Shown here: in pieces, positions 36,183-46,094 of the stretch
Numbering within the stretch: position 1 is the first letter of the stretch
How the letters are laid out: each line of letters opens with the position of its first letter
Assembly: GCA_023409265.1 (NCBI GenBank)
Contig: JAEYHZ010000044.1
Coordinates: 1 to 64,000, forward strand
Length of the DNA stretch: 64,000 nt
DNA from: Bacillota bacterium
Lineage (GTDB): Bacteria > Bacillota > Clostridia > Acetivibrionales > DSM-1351
Direction: 5' to 3'
Translations under genes and position numbers: made by a program
Notes under the pieces: generated by a model
What the model saw: only the letters and a program-made list of their open reading frames with translations
Databases searched by the model: none
Told to the model about the DNA's origin: nothing

Positions 36183-37208
36183 ATGAATTCAAAGTTAATT
36201 ACGCAAATTCCCTCTGTGGAGCCCAATGAAATTCAAGTGGCTCAAATTGGAAGAAAGTACGGTATGTTTATTCATTTTGGAATAAACACCTTTAACAATA
36301 CCGAATGGTCCGATGGTACCCTGCCCGTAGAATCCTACAAACCGGCGGCAATAAATGCGGAACAATGGATAAAGACTGCCCGTGCTGCAGGAATGAGTTA
36401 TGTGATACTGGTGACAAAGCATCATGACGGATTTACCCTGTGGGACAGCAAGTACACCGGCTACAGTGTGGGGAGCTCCACTGTAAAAATTGATGTTGTG
36501 GCTGAAGTGGCCAAGGTCTGCCAGAAGTACGGCATACAGCTGGGGTTGTATTATTCTCTGTGGGACAGACATGAACCCTGTTATCAGGATGATAAAAAAT
36601 ATGTGAAATATATGAAAGACCAGCTGACGGAGCTACTGGACGGCAGATACGGCAGCGTTGTAGAAATGTGGTTTGACGGCGGCTGGGACAAAACCAACTC
36701 CAGGTGGGGAATGGGTGAACTGTATGATCATATAAAAAGACTTCAGCCCAATTGTGCCGTGGGAGTAAATCATACTATTGGAATATACGACAGTATCAGT
36801 TTTCCTTCCGATGAATTTCAGCCGATGAATTACATGGAAAACAGCACAATGAAGTATTTTCCTTCGGATTTCAGACTGTGGGACCCTTATTTTACGAGGC
36901 CTGGCAAGGAGGAGGACCCCAAAATATATGTACATAACGGAGAGAAATACTACCTGCCTTTTGAAGCAACAATTTGCATAAGGAATATGTCAAACTGGTT
37001 CTGGGATCCGGAATACACAAAGGATCCGACTGTAACACCTGCTTTCATAGCAGAAAAGTACAGACATCTGACAGAACAGGAGAATGTACTGATAGTAAAT
37101 CTGGCTCCAAACCTGGAGGGAGAGTTTGAAGAATATGACAGGCAGACCTTATTTGAAGCCGCAAGAATGCTGGGGATAGCCAGGGGAGAGGCAGTGGTTA
37201 AAAGGTGA
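36183..37208 (+). CDS. GH29 alpha-L-fucosidase, cytoplasmic
   Basis: A 341-residue GH29 catalytic domain, short because it lacks the C-terminal beta-domain common in larger fucosidases. Conserved blocks: KYGMFIHFGINTF (about 24-36), VTKHHDGFTLWDS (about 78-90) and the nucleophile D165 in VEMWFDGGWD. Cleaves terminal alpha-linked L-fucose from plant or host glycans after import. A GGAGG site lies about twelve bases before the ATG, rather far. Has its own promoter and tandem upstream repeats, separate from the alpha-galactosidase gene. Confidence 0.9.
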   Translation: MNSKLITQIPSVEPNEIQVAQIGRKYGMFIHFGINTFNNTEWSDGTLPVESYKPAAINAEQWIKTARAAGMSYVILVTKHHDGFTLWDSKYTGYSVGSSTVKIDVVAEVAKVCQKYGIQLGLYYSLWDRHEPCYQDDKKYVKYMKDQLTELLDGRYGSVVEMWFDGGWDKTNSRWGMGELYDHIKRLQPNCAVGVNHTIGIYDSISFPSDEFQPMNYMENSTMKYFPSDFRLWDPYFTRPGKEEDPKIYVHNGEKYYLPFEATICIRNMSNWFWDPEYTKDPTVTPAFIAEKYRHLTEQENVLIVNLAPNLEGEFEEYDRQTLFEAARMLGIARGEAVVKR

Positions 37209-37236
37209 TACGGTTTAATTAATTAATGCCTTTAGC

Positions 37237-37272
37237 AAGGGGGTGCGTTTACCAAATGCAGCCCCTTAATTT
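37237..37272 (+). terminator. Probable terminator after the fucosidase gene
   Basis: AAGGGG-TGC-TTT pairs with AAA-GCA-CCCCTT (two mismatches) around ACC, followed by AATTTA. The T-tract is weak. Confidence 0.65.
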
Positions 37273-37415
37273 ATGGTAAGATTAAGCATATAAGATTAAA
37301 AAAGGAAACTATAAAAAAGCCTGGACAAAGTTTGATGTATTATCTCTTTAATAGATTTTACATTCAATTTAAACATAAAACGTTGAATTTTGAAATATCA
37401 TCATTAGGAGTCTTT

Positions 37416-37424
37416 TGTTATAAT
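37416..37424 (+). promoter_or_regulatory. Extended -10 promoter of the esterase-like gene
   Basis: TGTTATAAT is an extended -10, 90 bases before the start codon. No -35 at the right distance. The rest of the 37273-37513 spacer is AT-rich with no gene seen. Confidence 0.45.
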
Positions 37425-37513
37425 TGCCATTAAGGATAATAATCTGAAAGTACCAATTACAAATAAATTTATAAGCAGTTGTATATAAATCTTATATGAG
37501 AGGGATGAATGAA

Positions 37514-38338
37514 ATGCAATTATTCAAAAGAGATTTATTAATAAATACACCGGGGAAATCTGACTTCACAGCCACACTTACAGGATATGTCCCCGACAAT
37601 ACACCTGAGGTGGATATGAACCGTAAAAGACCTGCAGTTCTGGTTTTGCCGGGAGGTGGATATGAGTATACATCTGACAGGGAGAACGAACCTATAGCTC
37701 TGAAATTTGCGGCAGAAGGAATATGTGCATTTGCACTCAAGTACAGCTGTGACCCTGCGCGTTTTCCCCAGGCTCTGTGTGAAGCGCTGGAAGCGCTTAA
37801 ATTTATCAGGGAAAACTCTGAAAAGTTCAGCATTGATTCCGACAATATTGCTGTATGCGGTTTTTCAGCGGGAGGACATCTTGCAGCCTCTGTAGGTGTG
37901 CTCTGGAACAGTCCATTTATTGCAGAACACATTGGTGAATATGGGGCAATTATGAAGCCTAATAAACTGATACTATCCTATCCGGTTATAAAGAACGGTG
38001 AACAGGCACATCAAGGGTCATTCAATGCATTGCTGGGGGACAAGGTAACCAATCCGGAAATGCTGGAGCTGACAAGTCTGGAAAAGCAGGTTAGCAGCGA
38101 AACTCCTCCTTCATTTATCTGGCATACTTATGAAGATGATTGTGTTCCTGTGCAGAACTCATTAGTGTTTGCCAATGCGCTGGTAGCAAACAATGTACCT
38201 GTTGAGCTTCATGTTTACAGAAGAGGCTGGCATGGTCTCTCACTGGGAAATTATGTGGTGGACCAAAACCGCAGGCCAAACGAACTCCATGTAACTGCCG
38301 ATTGGTTTGACAAGGCTGTAAGGTTTATTTATGACTAA
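37514..38338 (+). CDS. Alpha/beta hydrolase, acetyl-xylan-esterase-like
   Basis: A 274-residue alpha/beta hydrolase of the BD-FAE/Axe-type group that deacylates carbohydrates. Oxyanion loop LVLPGGGYEYTS, nucleophile S118 in GFSAGG, an acid residue in DDCVPV and the catalytic His in GWHGLS near the C-terminus. No signal peptide, so it would remove acetyl or feruloyl groups from imported oligosaccharides; a peptidase role is less likely. I chose ATG 37514 because GAGGG lies nine bases before it; ATGs at 37496 and 37505 have no usable site. Transcribed alone downstream of the fucosidase gene. Confidence 0.82.
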   Translation: MQLFKRDLLINTPGKSDFTATLTGYVPDNTPEVDMNRKRPAVLVLPGGGYEYTSDRENEPIALKFAAEGICAFALKYSCDPARFPQALCEALEALKFIRENSEKFSIDSDNIAVCGFSAGGHLAASVGVLWNSPFIAEHIGEYGAIMKPNKLILSYPVIKNGEQAHQGSFNALLGDKVTNPEMLELTSLEKQVSSETPPSFIWHTYEDDCVPVQNSLVFANALVANNVPVELHVYRRGWHGLSLGNYVVDQNRRPNELHVTADWFDKAVRFIYD

Positions 38339-38510
38339 AATAAATATGAATTTGCATTTCCATAACAATAAAAGCTTTTGATACATACGCATTGGTAAAA
38401 GCTGCTACTCACCTATTTAATTTTAAGTTAACTTCAAAATAACAGAATTCGACTGGATATGCCTGGGAAAAAGAATATAATTATCTGGAATAGGGTTAAC
38501 TAAGGAACAG

Positions 38511-38553
38511 TAAATAATAAAAGAGGCTCTAAAAAGTGGGAAATTATTATTTA
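38511..38553 (+). other. Perfect 10-bp inverted repeat in the nucleotidase leader
   Basis: TAAATAATAA (38511-38520) pairs with TTATTATTTA (38544-38553) around 23 bases, 33 bases before the start codon. AT-only, so it is stable mainly as RNA context or a protein site. Confidence 0.4.
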
Positions 38554-38585
38554 TCTGTCCTAAATACAAAAGGGGGGCAGTTTTT

Positions 38586-41500
38586 ATGAAGCGCTGTAAA
38601 AAGCTGAGTCTTTTTCTGGCAGTAGTTTTAATTCTTACAACACTTTTATCAGGTGTTACAATGGCAGAAAGTATCTATACAGTTAAGTCGGGAGATGTAT
38701 TGTGGAAAATTGCGCAGCACCACGGACTAAACTGGGAGCAGTTGGCAGAGTACAACAAACTTGAAAATCCCGGATTGATTTATGCCGGCCAGAAACTAAA
38801 AATACCGGAGGTATCAGGTACATCTGCTGAAGCAAAAACACCAGTTGAAGAAAACACACCTGCTGTCAATAATGGAGAGTCAGGTAATACTGTAAACATT
38901 TCACTTCTGGCAACCGCTGATTTACATGGACGTATCTACGCATACGATTATGCTGTGGACGAAGTGGACCCGGATGCGGGATTAGCAAAAATTCAAACCC
39001 TTGTAAAGCAGGAGAAAGCAAAAAATCCTAATGTAATTTTGATGGATGTGGGAGACACGGTACAGGATAACAGCGCTGAATTATTTAATGACCTGCCTGT
39101 TCATCCTATGGTTCAGGCATTGAATACCCTGGGGTATGATACCTGGACGCTGGGAAACCATGAGTTTAACTTTGAAAAGAGTTTCCTGGATAGAAATATA
39201 GCTGCTTTCAAAGGGGACGTGCTGGCTGCAAACATATATAAAGAAGACGGAAGCCGCTATGTCAAGCCTTATACTGTTATAAAAAAAGATGGAGTAAGGG
39301 TTGCAATTGTGGGTTTGATCACTCCTCATATTCCACGATGGGAAGCAAGTACACCGGAACATTTTAAGGGATTAAAGTTTACAAAAACCATAGATGAAGC
39401 TAAAAAGGCCATAAAAGAGCTTGACGGCAAGTATGACGTTCTGGTTGGCGCATTTCACGAAGGAAGTCAGGGAGAATACGGAGAGGTCGGAATTAAGGAA
39501 ATTGCCGAAGCATGTCCGGAATTCGATGTAATTTTTGGTGGGCATGAGCACGCAAAATACGATAATCTCGAGGTTAACGGAGTTAAGCTTATTGAGCCGG
39601 GATCTTACGGATGGGCTCTCGCAAAAGCAGATATCAGCGTTAAAAGGGCTGGCAAGGTATGGAAGGTTGAGTCAGTACAAACCAAAAATATTGAAACAGC
39701 TCAGGTAGAGGAAGACAAAGATACGCTGAAAAAATTTGGGTTTGTCCATAAACAGTCGGTGGAGGATGCCAACCAGGTTATCGGTCAGATAACAGAAGAC
39801 TTTATAAAGAATGTAGACTATATTACGGGCGCTGCCAAGGTTACAACAATTCCTACCGCTCAGATAGAAGACACAGCGCTGATTGATCTGATAAATGAAG
39901 TACAGATTTATTACGCAAAGGCTCAATTAAGTTCTGCAGCCGCATTCAAAAACGACATGAATCTTGTAAAGGGTGACTTCAAGAAGAAAGATGTGGCAAA
40001 CATTTACAAATACCCAAATACCCTGATGGGAGTTAATATTACCGGAGCAAATTTCAAAAAATATATGGAGTGGTCTGCAAGCTACTATAATACCAGTAAG
40101 CCCGGTGACGTAACAATCAGCTTCAACCCTGAAATACGCGGCTACAATTACGATATGTTCGAGGGTGTAACCTATGACATTGATATAACTCAGGAACCGG
40201 GAAAAAGGATTAAGAATTTGAAGTTCAACGGTAAAGATGAAATCAAGGATGATCAGATTTACAAGCTGGCTGTTAATAACTACCGCTATGGTACATTATT
40301 GGGTCTTGGGCTGGTAAAAAGCGAAGACATATACTATGATTCCTATGCCGAATTTCAGGATGCCGGACGTATCCGTGATTTAATCATCAAATATATCAGG
40401 GAAGTAAAAGATGGTAAGGCTACTCCTTCGGTAAATAACAACTGGAAAATTATCGGGTTTGATTTCAACCATCCTTTGAAGGATATGGTATATGATATGC
40501 TTAGAAAAGGTGAGCTTACAATTCCAAGTTCCGAGGATGGAAGAACGCCCAATGTAAAATCCATTAATGCAAATGATCTTGCAAAAGAAGGAAAGGTCAG
40601 GACTGTTGATATTTTATCCTTTAACGATTTTCATGGTAATGTAGCAGAGGATGTGAGTGCAACAGGTAAAAATGTAGGTATGGCCAAGCTTGTTGGCGCT
40701 GCTAAAGCTGCTTTGGAAGCCAACCCCAATACCATTATAGTCTCAGGAGGAGACAATTATCAAGGTACGGCCATGTCTAATTTAACATATGGTGCACCTG
40801 TATCTGAAATGATGAAAGCCATGGGAGTTTTGGCTTCTGCTGTAGGCAACCACGAATTTGACTGGGGTGCCGACAGAATTCAGAATTGGGCAAAAGATGG
40901 CAACTTCACGTTCCTTGCATCAAATATATATAGTAAGAGCACAGGAAAACCTGTAGAATGGGCAAAGCCATACATAATTACAGATAAGGGCGGTATTAAG
41001 ATAGCTTTTATCGGCCTTGCCCATCCTGATACACCTTCACTGGCAAAATCTGAATATGTAGCTGGACTTGAGTTCAGAGATCCGGCAACTGCTGCACAGG
41101 AATGGATCAATTATCTGAAGGCGGGAAAAGCACCCGAAGGTAAGCCGGATATTATTATTGCATTAACTCACCTGGATTCTGCCCAGGATTCCAAAACTAA
41201 TATAATTACAGGTAATGCAGCTGATCTTTGCACCAGGGTCAAAGGGTTGGATGGTATTATTTCGGCACACAGCCATTTGGCGGTGTCCGGAAAAGTGAAC
41301 AATGTGCCTGTGGTTCAGGGCAGTTATAACGGCCGTGCATTTGCAAAGCTGACCCTTATTCTTGATTCAAATGGTAAAGTGGCTACTGTTGCTCCTTCAT
41401 TAGAGCAGATTTACACATATAAAAACAACATTACTCCTGATGAAAAGACTTCTGAGATATATAAAAAGTATGAAGCAGAACTGAAGCCCATATTAGGAGA

Positions 41501-42098
41501 AAAACTGGGAACTGCAACAGCCGAATTTACACATGACAGAAATACCAAGAGTGACGTAACGCTGCTGGGCAAGTGGTCTTGTGATGTAATAAAGAAGAAA
41601 ACAGGTGTTCAGGTAGCCATTCAAAACGGCGGTGGATTGAGAAGATCGTTATATGCAGGAGACATAACGGTTGGTGATTTGTATGAGATCATGCCTTTTG
41701 ATAACTATCTGGTAACTCTGGAACTGCCTGGAGCCGAACTGAAGAAAGCAATAGATCACGGTATAAATAACCCGTCAATAACAGATGGTCAGTTTTCAGG
41801 CTTAAAAGTTACATATGACCCCAAAGCCGAATTTGAGAAGAGAATTGTGAGCATTACACTTGAGGATGGCACCCCGATAAAAGATGACCAGTACTATACA
41901 GTTGTTATAAATGACTTCATGCTTACAGGAGGGGATAAGTATGACTTCTCCAAAGCAAGGAATGTAAAAAACACATATATTCCTGTAAGAGAGGCTCTTA
42001 TTGATGCTGTTAAAGCTGAAAAAACCATAACACCCGTTAAACCAAACTATTTATCTCCAATAGCAATACTAAACAGTATTTTTAAATTTGCTGCATAG
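38586..42098 (+). CDS. Secreted LysM-anchored double 5'-nucleotidase / cyclic phosphodiesterase (YfkN-like)
   Basis: An 1,170-residue extracellular enzyme. Signal peptide (1-27), LysM peptidoglycan-binding domain (about 30-76, YTVKSGDVLWKIAQHHG), then two tandem metallophosphoesterase plus 5'-nucleotidase C-domain units. Unit 1 has ADLHGR (about 112) and GNHEFN (192). Unit 2 has NDFHGN (680), GGDNYQG, GNHEFDW (756) and the substrate-binding QNGGGLR in its C-domain (about 1017). By analogy with YfkN/UshA/CpdB it should strip phosphate from nucleotides and 2',3'-cyclic nucleotides at the cell wall, scavenging phosphate and nucleosides. The first unit's C-domain is more divergent and may prefer another substrate. 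GGGGGG precedes the ATG. Confidence 0.92.
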   Translation: MKRCKKLSLFLAVVLILTTLLSGVTMAESIYTVKSGDVLWKIAQHHGLNWEQLAEYNKLENPGLIYAGQKLKIPEVSGTSAEAKTPVEENTPAVNNGESGNTVNISLLATADLHGRIYAYDYAVDEVDPDAGLAKIQTLVKQEKAKNPNVILMDVGDTVQDNSAELFNDLPVHPMVQALNTLGYDTWTLGNHEFNFEKSFLDRNIAAFKGDVLAANIYKEDGSRYVKPYTVIKKDGVRVAIVGLITPHIPRWEASTPEHFKGLKFTKTIDEAKKAIKELDGKYDVLVGAFHEGSQGEYGEVGIKEIAEACPEFDVIFGGHEHAKYDNLEVNGVKLIEPGSYGWALAKADISVKRAGKVWKVESVQTKNIETAQVEEDKDTLKKFGFVHKQSVEDANQVIGQITEDFIKNVDYITGAAKVTTIPTAQIEDTALIDLINEVQIYYAKAQLSSAAAFKNDMNLVKGDFKKKDVANIYKYPNTLMGVNITGANFKKYMEWSASYYNTSKPGDVTISFNPEIRGYNYDMFEGVTYDIDITQEPGKRIKNLKFNGKDEIKDDQIYKLAVNNYRYGTLLGLGLVKSEDIYYDSYAEFQDAGRIRDLIIKYIREVKDGKATPSVNNNWKIIGFDFNHPLKDMVYDMLRKGELTIPSSEDGRTPNVKSINANDLAKEGKVRTVDILSFNDFHGNVAEDVSATGKNVGMAKLVGAAKAALEANPNTIIVSGGDNYQGTAMSNLTYGAPVSEMMKAMGVLASAVGNHEFDWGADRIQNWAKDGNFTFLASNIYSKSTGKPVEWAKPYIITDKGGIKIAFIGLAHPDTPSLAKSEYVAGLEFRDPATAAQEWINYLKAGKAPEGKPDIIIALTHLDSAQDSKTNIITGNAADLCTRVKGLDGIISAHSHLAVSGKVNNVPVVQGSYNGRAFAKLTLILDSNGKVATVAPSLEQIYTYKNNITPDEKTSEIYKKYEAELKPILGEKLGTATAEFTHDRNTKSDVTLLGKWSCDVIKKKTGVQVAIQNGGGLRRSLYAGDITVGDLYEIMPFDNYLVTLELPGAELKKAIDHGINNPSITDGQFSGLKVTYDPKAEFEKRIVSITLEDGTPIKDDQYYTVVINDFMLTGGDKYDFSKARNVKNTYIPVREALIDAVKAEKTITPVKPNYLSPIAILNSIFKFAA

Positions 42099-42145
42099 TG
42101 GGAAATACTTTATAAATAAGAATCACCAAAAGAACTGATTCAGGA

Positions 42146-42228
42146 AAAACGCTTTGTCCGGTATGTTTTTGCAACTTTTGCCTTTTACGGCATAATTGCA
42201 GAATATAACCGGCAAAGCGTTTTTTTAT
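42146..42228. terminator. Bidirectional nested terminator between nucleotidase and AraC genes
   Basis: Outer AAAACGCTTTG-CCGG pairs with CCGG-CAAAGCGTTTT; inside it TGCAA (42170-42174) pairs with TTGCA (42196-42200) and GCC with GGC. T-tract on the plus strand (TTTTTTT) and an A-tract on the left for the minus strand. Confidence 0.85.
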
Positions 42229-42232
42229 GCCA

Positions 42233-43480
42233 TCAAAGCAGCTGGGCTGATTGGCTCTTTTCTCTATACTGTTTTGGAGACTCTCCGGTGTACTTTTTGA
42301 ATACCCTGGAAAAATGGCTCTGATTACAGAAATTCAGTCTGGCTGATATTTCAAGCAGCGGAGTACCGTATAGATCCAACAGCTTTTTAGCTTCCTCTAC
42401 CTTTTGCCTGTGAATATATTCTTTTATGTTAACACCTGTTTGATTTTTAAAGATTTCGGAAAGATAATTAGGGTTCATATTAACCTGCTTTGCAAGGTCA
42501 GATAACTTAATATTTTCATAAACATGTTTAAAGATATAGTTGCGGCATGTTGTAACCAGAGCTGATACCTTGCGCCTTTTATTTTCCCTGACTCTGGCGG
42601 TAAAGTCCAGAAGCATGCTGTTGCTCAATTCTTCTATGTCTTTAATATTGTTAAGCTCCTCAAGCTTCAGAATATACTGGTCACTTACGGTATATGCCAG
42701 TTCTGAGTCCAGTCCGGCCTCAATGGCTGCTCTGGTCGTAGTAGTTACAAGACAAATTGCAAGATTTTTTTCATTTCTTATTGGATTACCTTTTGATAAA
42801 ACTCCGGTTGGACCATCCATCAAATTTCTTAATTCCAGCAGACTCTCTGTATCACCCTCCTTTACACATTGAAACAGGCGCTTTTCATAGGTATGTGAGT
42901 GGTGGAAATGACCGGCTTGCCTGCTTTGTACCAGAGCTGCTTCTACTTCCTTTTCAATATTAAAGGCTGTTTCTCTGAAGGAGCTGTTATATTTTAATAA
43001 ATTATTATAGTCCAATTTCCTCTGGTAAATTGAAAAAAATATAAAGATAATAGTCTCAATCAAAGTGTGATAATCCTTTTTAGGACAGCGGTTATAATAA
43101 TTCTCCAATTCCCGCTTTGTTCTCAGAGGCAGCTTATTCTCAGCAACAATGGAATCAATAAAGGCTCCTGAAATTTCAGACTGAATTACAGGTCCCGAGA
43201 CTAAGGTACCGAGTTTTTCATTACTGTTTACTATACTTATAGCAAAGAAATTTTCCACAAACTCTGTGGTAATTATCAGCGGTAAATCCACTTCAACAGG
43301 AGAGGCGGCCATATCCTTTACAAGCTTTTCAGTATCTGACCTGAGAGGATTTATAACACTGGGAAAACAATGGGAAAAGAGTAAAGCTCCGTTCTTATCT
43401 ATAAAATAAAAAGGGATCTTTAGCGTGTTGAAGGATAGTCTGCAAATAAAATCAATATCGCTTAAGGAATTTATATTCAC
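42233..43480 (-). CDS. AraC-family transcriptional regulator with large N-terminal sensor
   Basis: A 415-residue regulator. The C-terminal AraC double helix-turn-helix spans about 310-410 (LSDLAKQVNMNPNYLSEIF and LEISARLNFCNQSHFSRVF). The long N-terminal region (1-300) contains a PAS/GAF-like start (FYFIDKNGALLFSH) and is of the kind seen in streptococcal and clostridial sugar regulators; the ligand is unknown. GTG start with GGAGG eight bases upstream. Divergent from the GH3 beta-glucosidase across 200 bp, its likely target. Confidence 0.85.
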   Translation of the reverse strand: MNINSLSDIDFICRLSFNTLKIPFYFIDKNGALLFSHCFPSVINPLRSDTEKLVKDMAASPVEVDLPLIITTEFVENFFAISIVNSNEKLGTLVSGPVIQSEISGAFIDSIVAENKLPLRTKRELENYYNRCPKKDYHTLIETIIFIFFSIYQRKLDYNNLLKYNSSFRETAFNIEKEVEAALVQSRQAGHFHHSHTYEKRLFQCVKEGDTESLLELRNLMDGPTGVLSKGNPIRNEKNLAICLVTTTTRAAIEAGLDSELAYTVSDQYILKLEELNNIKDIEELSNSMLLDFTARVRENKRRKVSALVTTCRNYIFKHVYENIKLSDLAKQVNMNPNYLSEIFKNQTGVNIKEYIHRQKVEEAKKLLDLYGTPLLEISARLNFCNQSHFSRVFKKYTGESPKQYREKSQSAQLL

Positions 43481-43680
43481 CCCTTTTACCTCCGGTTGTA
43501 AAAAAGATCTGAATTAAATGCAATAAATCTGAGATTTATACTAGAAGCATACCAAATAGTTTTGCTAAAATCAAAGCATATTTAAGGTAACTAAACAGGT
43601 TCCAAGATACTTTTGATAAAAATAGAGTTCGTATTATAGGAAGTTTATAATTTTATAAAATATTTCAGGGGGAGAAAGAC

Positions 43681-45978
43681 ATGACTAGAGACATAAAACA
43701 ACTAATTTCCGAAATGACTTTGGAGGAAAAGGCAGGTCTGTGCTCGGGAAAGGACTTCTGGCATACTAAAGGAATTGAGAGGCTTGGAATACCGTCAATA
43801 ATGATGACTGACGGACCCCATGGCTTAAGAAAACAGGCAAGCCAGGCAGACCATCTGGGCCTGAATCAAAGTGTACCGGCAACCTGCTTTCCCTCAGCTG
43901 CTGCAATGGCTTGCTCCTGGGATAGAAGTCTCCTGAAAAGAGTTGGTGCTGCCCTTGGTGAGGAGTGTCAGGCTGAAGAGGTTTCCATAATATTGGGGCC
44001 CGGTGTCAACATAAAGAGATCACCCCTGTGTGGAAGAAACTTTGAATACTTTTCTGAAGACCCTTATTTGTCTTCAGAAATGGCAGCCAGTCATATAAAC
44101 GGTGTTCAGAGTCAGGGAGTGGGTACTTCACTTAAGCACTTTGCAGTAAACAACCAGGAGCATTTAAGAATGACTATAGATGCAGTGGTGGATGAACGTG
44201 CTCTGCATGAGATCTATCTGGCAAGCTTCGAAGGAACTGTGAGAAAAGCACAGCCCTGGACAGTAATGTGCGCCTATAACAAGGTAAATGGTGAGTTCTG
44301 CTCGGAAAACAAATATCTTTTGACCGATGTACTAAGAGACAAATGGGGCTTTAATGGCTTTGTAATGTCAGACTGGGGCGCTGTCAATGAGAGAGTTGAT
44401 GGGCTGATAGCCGGACTTGAGCTGGAGATGCCGTCAAGCAGCGGAGAAGGTGACAAAAAGCTTGTTCAAGCAGTCAGAACCGGAAAATTGGAGGAAGGTG
44501 TTCTGGATCAAGCTGTTGAGAGATTGCTCAAAATAATTTTCATGGCGGTGGATAATAAGAAGTCCAACGCTGACTATGATAAAATAGAACACCATGCATT
44601 AGCCAGAGAGGTAGCCAGAGAAAGCATGGTACTTCTCCAGAACCATGATAACATACTTCCGCTTAAAAAGGAGGGAACTATCGCCATTATAGGAGATTTC
44701 GCCCGCAATGCCAGATTCCAGGGAGGAGGAAGCTCTCATATCAATCCTCACTTTTTAGATAATGCACTGACTGAAATTGAAAAGCTGACTGCAGGAAAGG
44801 TTGCCCTTAGCTACGCTGCAGGCTACAGAGCAGATAAGCCGGCTGGAATTTTTACAGAAACAGAGTTTAAGTCAAATAGTGATGTTGTAGATACAGATTT
44901 GATAAACGAAGCGAGGGAGATTGCCTCAAAGGCTGATGTGGCAGTGGTATTTGCTGGATTACCTGAAAGCTATGAATCTGAAGGCTTTGATAGAGTTCAT
45001 ATGCAGATACCTGAAGGGCATAGAGCATTGATTGAGGCTGTTGCCGAGGTGCAGAAGAATATAATTGTTGTATTAAGTAATGGAGCACCGGTAGAAATGC
45101 CCTGGAGGACCAGGGTAAAAGGTATTCTGGAAGGATACCTGGGAGGTCAGGCCTTTGGAGGGGCAGTTGCCGACCTGTTATTCGGGATAGCCAATCCATC
45201 TGGTAAACTGGCTGAAACCTTCCCGGTAAAAGTAAATGATAATCCATCCTTCCTCAATTTCCCCGGTGAAAAAGACAAGGTGGAGTACAAAGAAGGCTTA
45301 TTTGTGGGCTATAGATATTATGACAAAGCCCGGAAGGAACCCCTGTTCCCATTTGGGTATGGCCTGAGTTACACCAGCTTTGAGTACACCAGCCTGCAGC
45401 TTGATAAGAAGCTTATGGATGACAGTGAGGAACTGAAAGTCAGCGTAACTGTCAAGAATACCGGTAAACTTGCAGGAAAAGAAATAGTCCAGCTTTATGT
45501 GAGGGATATAGACAGCAGTGTAATAAGACCGGAAAAAGAGCTTAAGGGTTTTGAAAAGGTGGAGCTGCTTCCGGGAGAAGATAAAGTAGTTTTCTTCACA
45601 CTGGACAAAAGGGCATTTGCTTATTATAACACCGAAATAGGTGATTGGGCGGTAGAGGGCGGCTCCTTTGAAATACAAATCGGTAAATCCTCCAGGGATA
45701 TTGTTCTGACCGAGCTGATCACTGTCAAAGCCGCAAATCTGATAAATAAGGTATACACCAGAAATACTACAATAGGAGAAATCCTGCGCCGGCCTGAAAA
45801 AACAAAGCTGCTTGAAGATGAGCTAAGGCAGCTGAACGAGGCTTTTGGAGGCGGAGCAGATTTGTTGGGCGCGGGAGCTTTCTTTAAGAATTTACCATTG
45901 AGGGCTTTGATAGCATTTAATTCTGCCAGCTTTAAAGAGGAAAACCTGAAGGAAGTACTTGACAAACTAAATGGATAA
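43681..45978 (+). CDS. GH3 beta-glucosidase, cytoplasmic
   Basis: A 765-residue GH3 enzyme. N-terminal barrel with MMTDGPHGLRKQ (about 41-52), KHFAVNNQE (about 159-167) and nucleophile D231 in FVMSDWGAV; then the alpha/beta sandwich with the GGGSSHINPH segment and the acid/base region near ESEGFDR; then an FnIII-like C-terminal domain (about 570-650) and a 100-residue helical tail. No signal peptide, so it hydrolyses imported cello- or other beta-gluco-oligosaccharides; some relatives act on xylosides or sophorose. GGGGGAG precedes the ATG. Divergent from an AraC regulator. Confidence 0.93.
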   Translation: MTRDIKQLISEMTLEEKAGLCSGKDFWHTKGIERLGIPSIMMTDGPHGLRKQASQADHLGLNQSVPATCFPSAAAMACSWDRSLLKRVGAALGEECQAEEVSIILGPGVNIKRSPLCGRNFEYFSEDPYLSSEMAASHINGVQSQGVGTSLKHFAVNNQEHLRMTIDAVVDERALHEIYLASFEGTVRKAQPWTVMCAYNKVNGEFCSENKYLLTDVLRDKWGFNGFVMSDWGAVNERVDGLIAGLELEMPSSSGEGDKKLVQAVRTGKLEEGVLDQAVERLLKIIFMAVDNKKSNADYDKIEHHALAREVARESMVLLQNHDNILPLKKEGTIAIIGDFARNARFQGGGSSHINPHFLDNALTEIEKLTAGKVALSYAAGYRADKPAGIFTETEFKSNSDVVDTDLINEAREIASKADVAVVFAGLPESYESEGFDRVHMQIPEGHRALIEAVAEVQKNIIVVLSNGAPVEMPWRTRVKGILEGYLGGQAFGGAVADLLFGIANPSGKLAETFPVKVNDNPSFLNFPGEKDKVEYKEGLFVGYRYYDKARKEPLFPFGYGLSYTSFEYTSLQLDKKLMDDSEELKVSVTVKNTGKLAGKEIVQLYVRDIDSSVIRPEKELKGFEKVELLPGEDKVVFFTLDKRAFAYYNTEIGDWAVEGGSFEIQIGKSSRDIVLTELITVKAANLINKVYTRNTTIGEILRRPEKTKLLEDELRQLNEAFGGGADLLGAGAFFKNLPLRALIAFNSASFKEENLKEVLDKLNG

Positions 45979-46001
45979 ATAATTGGTAGGGACAAATAAA
46001 C

Positions 46002-46053
46002 TAAAAGCCCCGGCACAAGCGGTCTTGGTACACCGCCAGTGCCAGGGCTTTTT
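46002..46053. terminator. Bidirectional terminator after the beta-glucosidase gene
   Basis: AAAAGCCC-GGCAC-GCGG pairs with CCGC-GTGCC-GGGCTTTTT, a 16-bp interrupted stem with T-tracts on both strands, between convergent genes. Confidence 0.9.
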
Positions 46054-46094
46054 ATAAATTCCATTTTTTAGTTAACTGCATATTTTCGCTTTGT

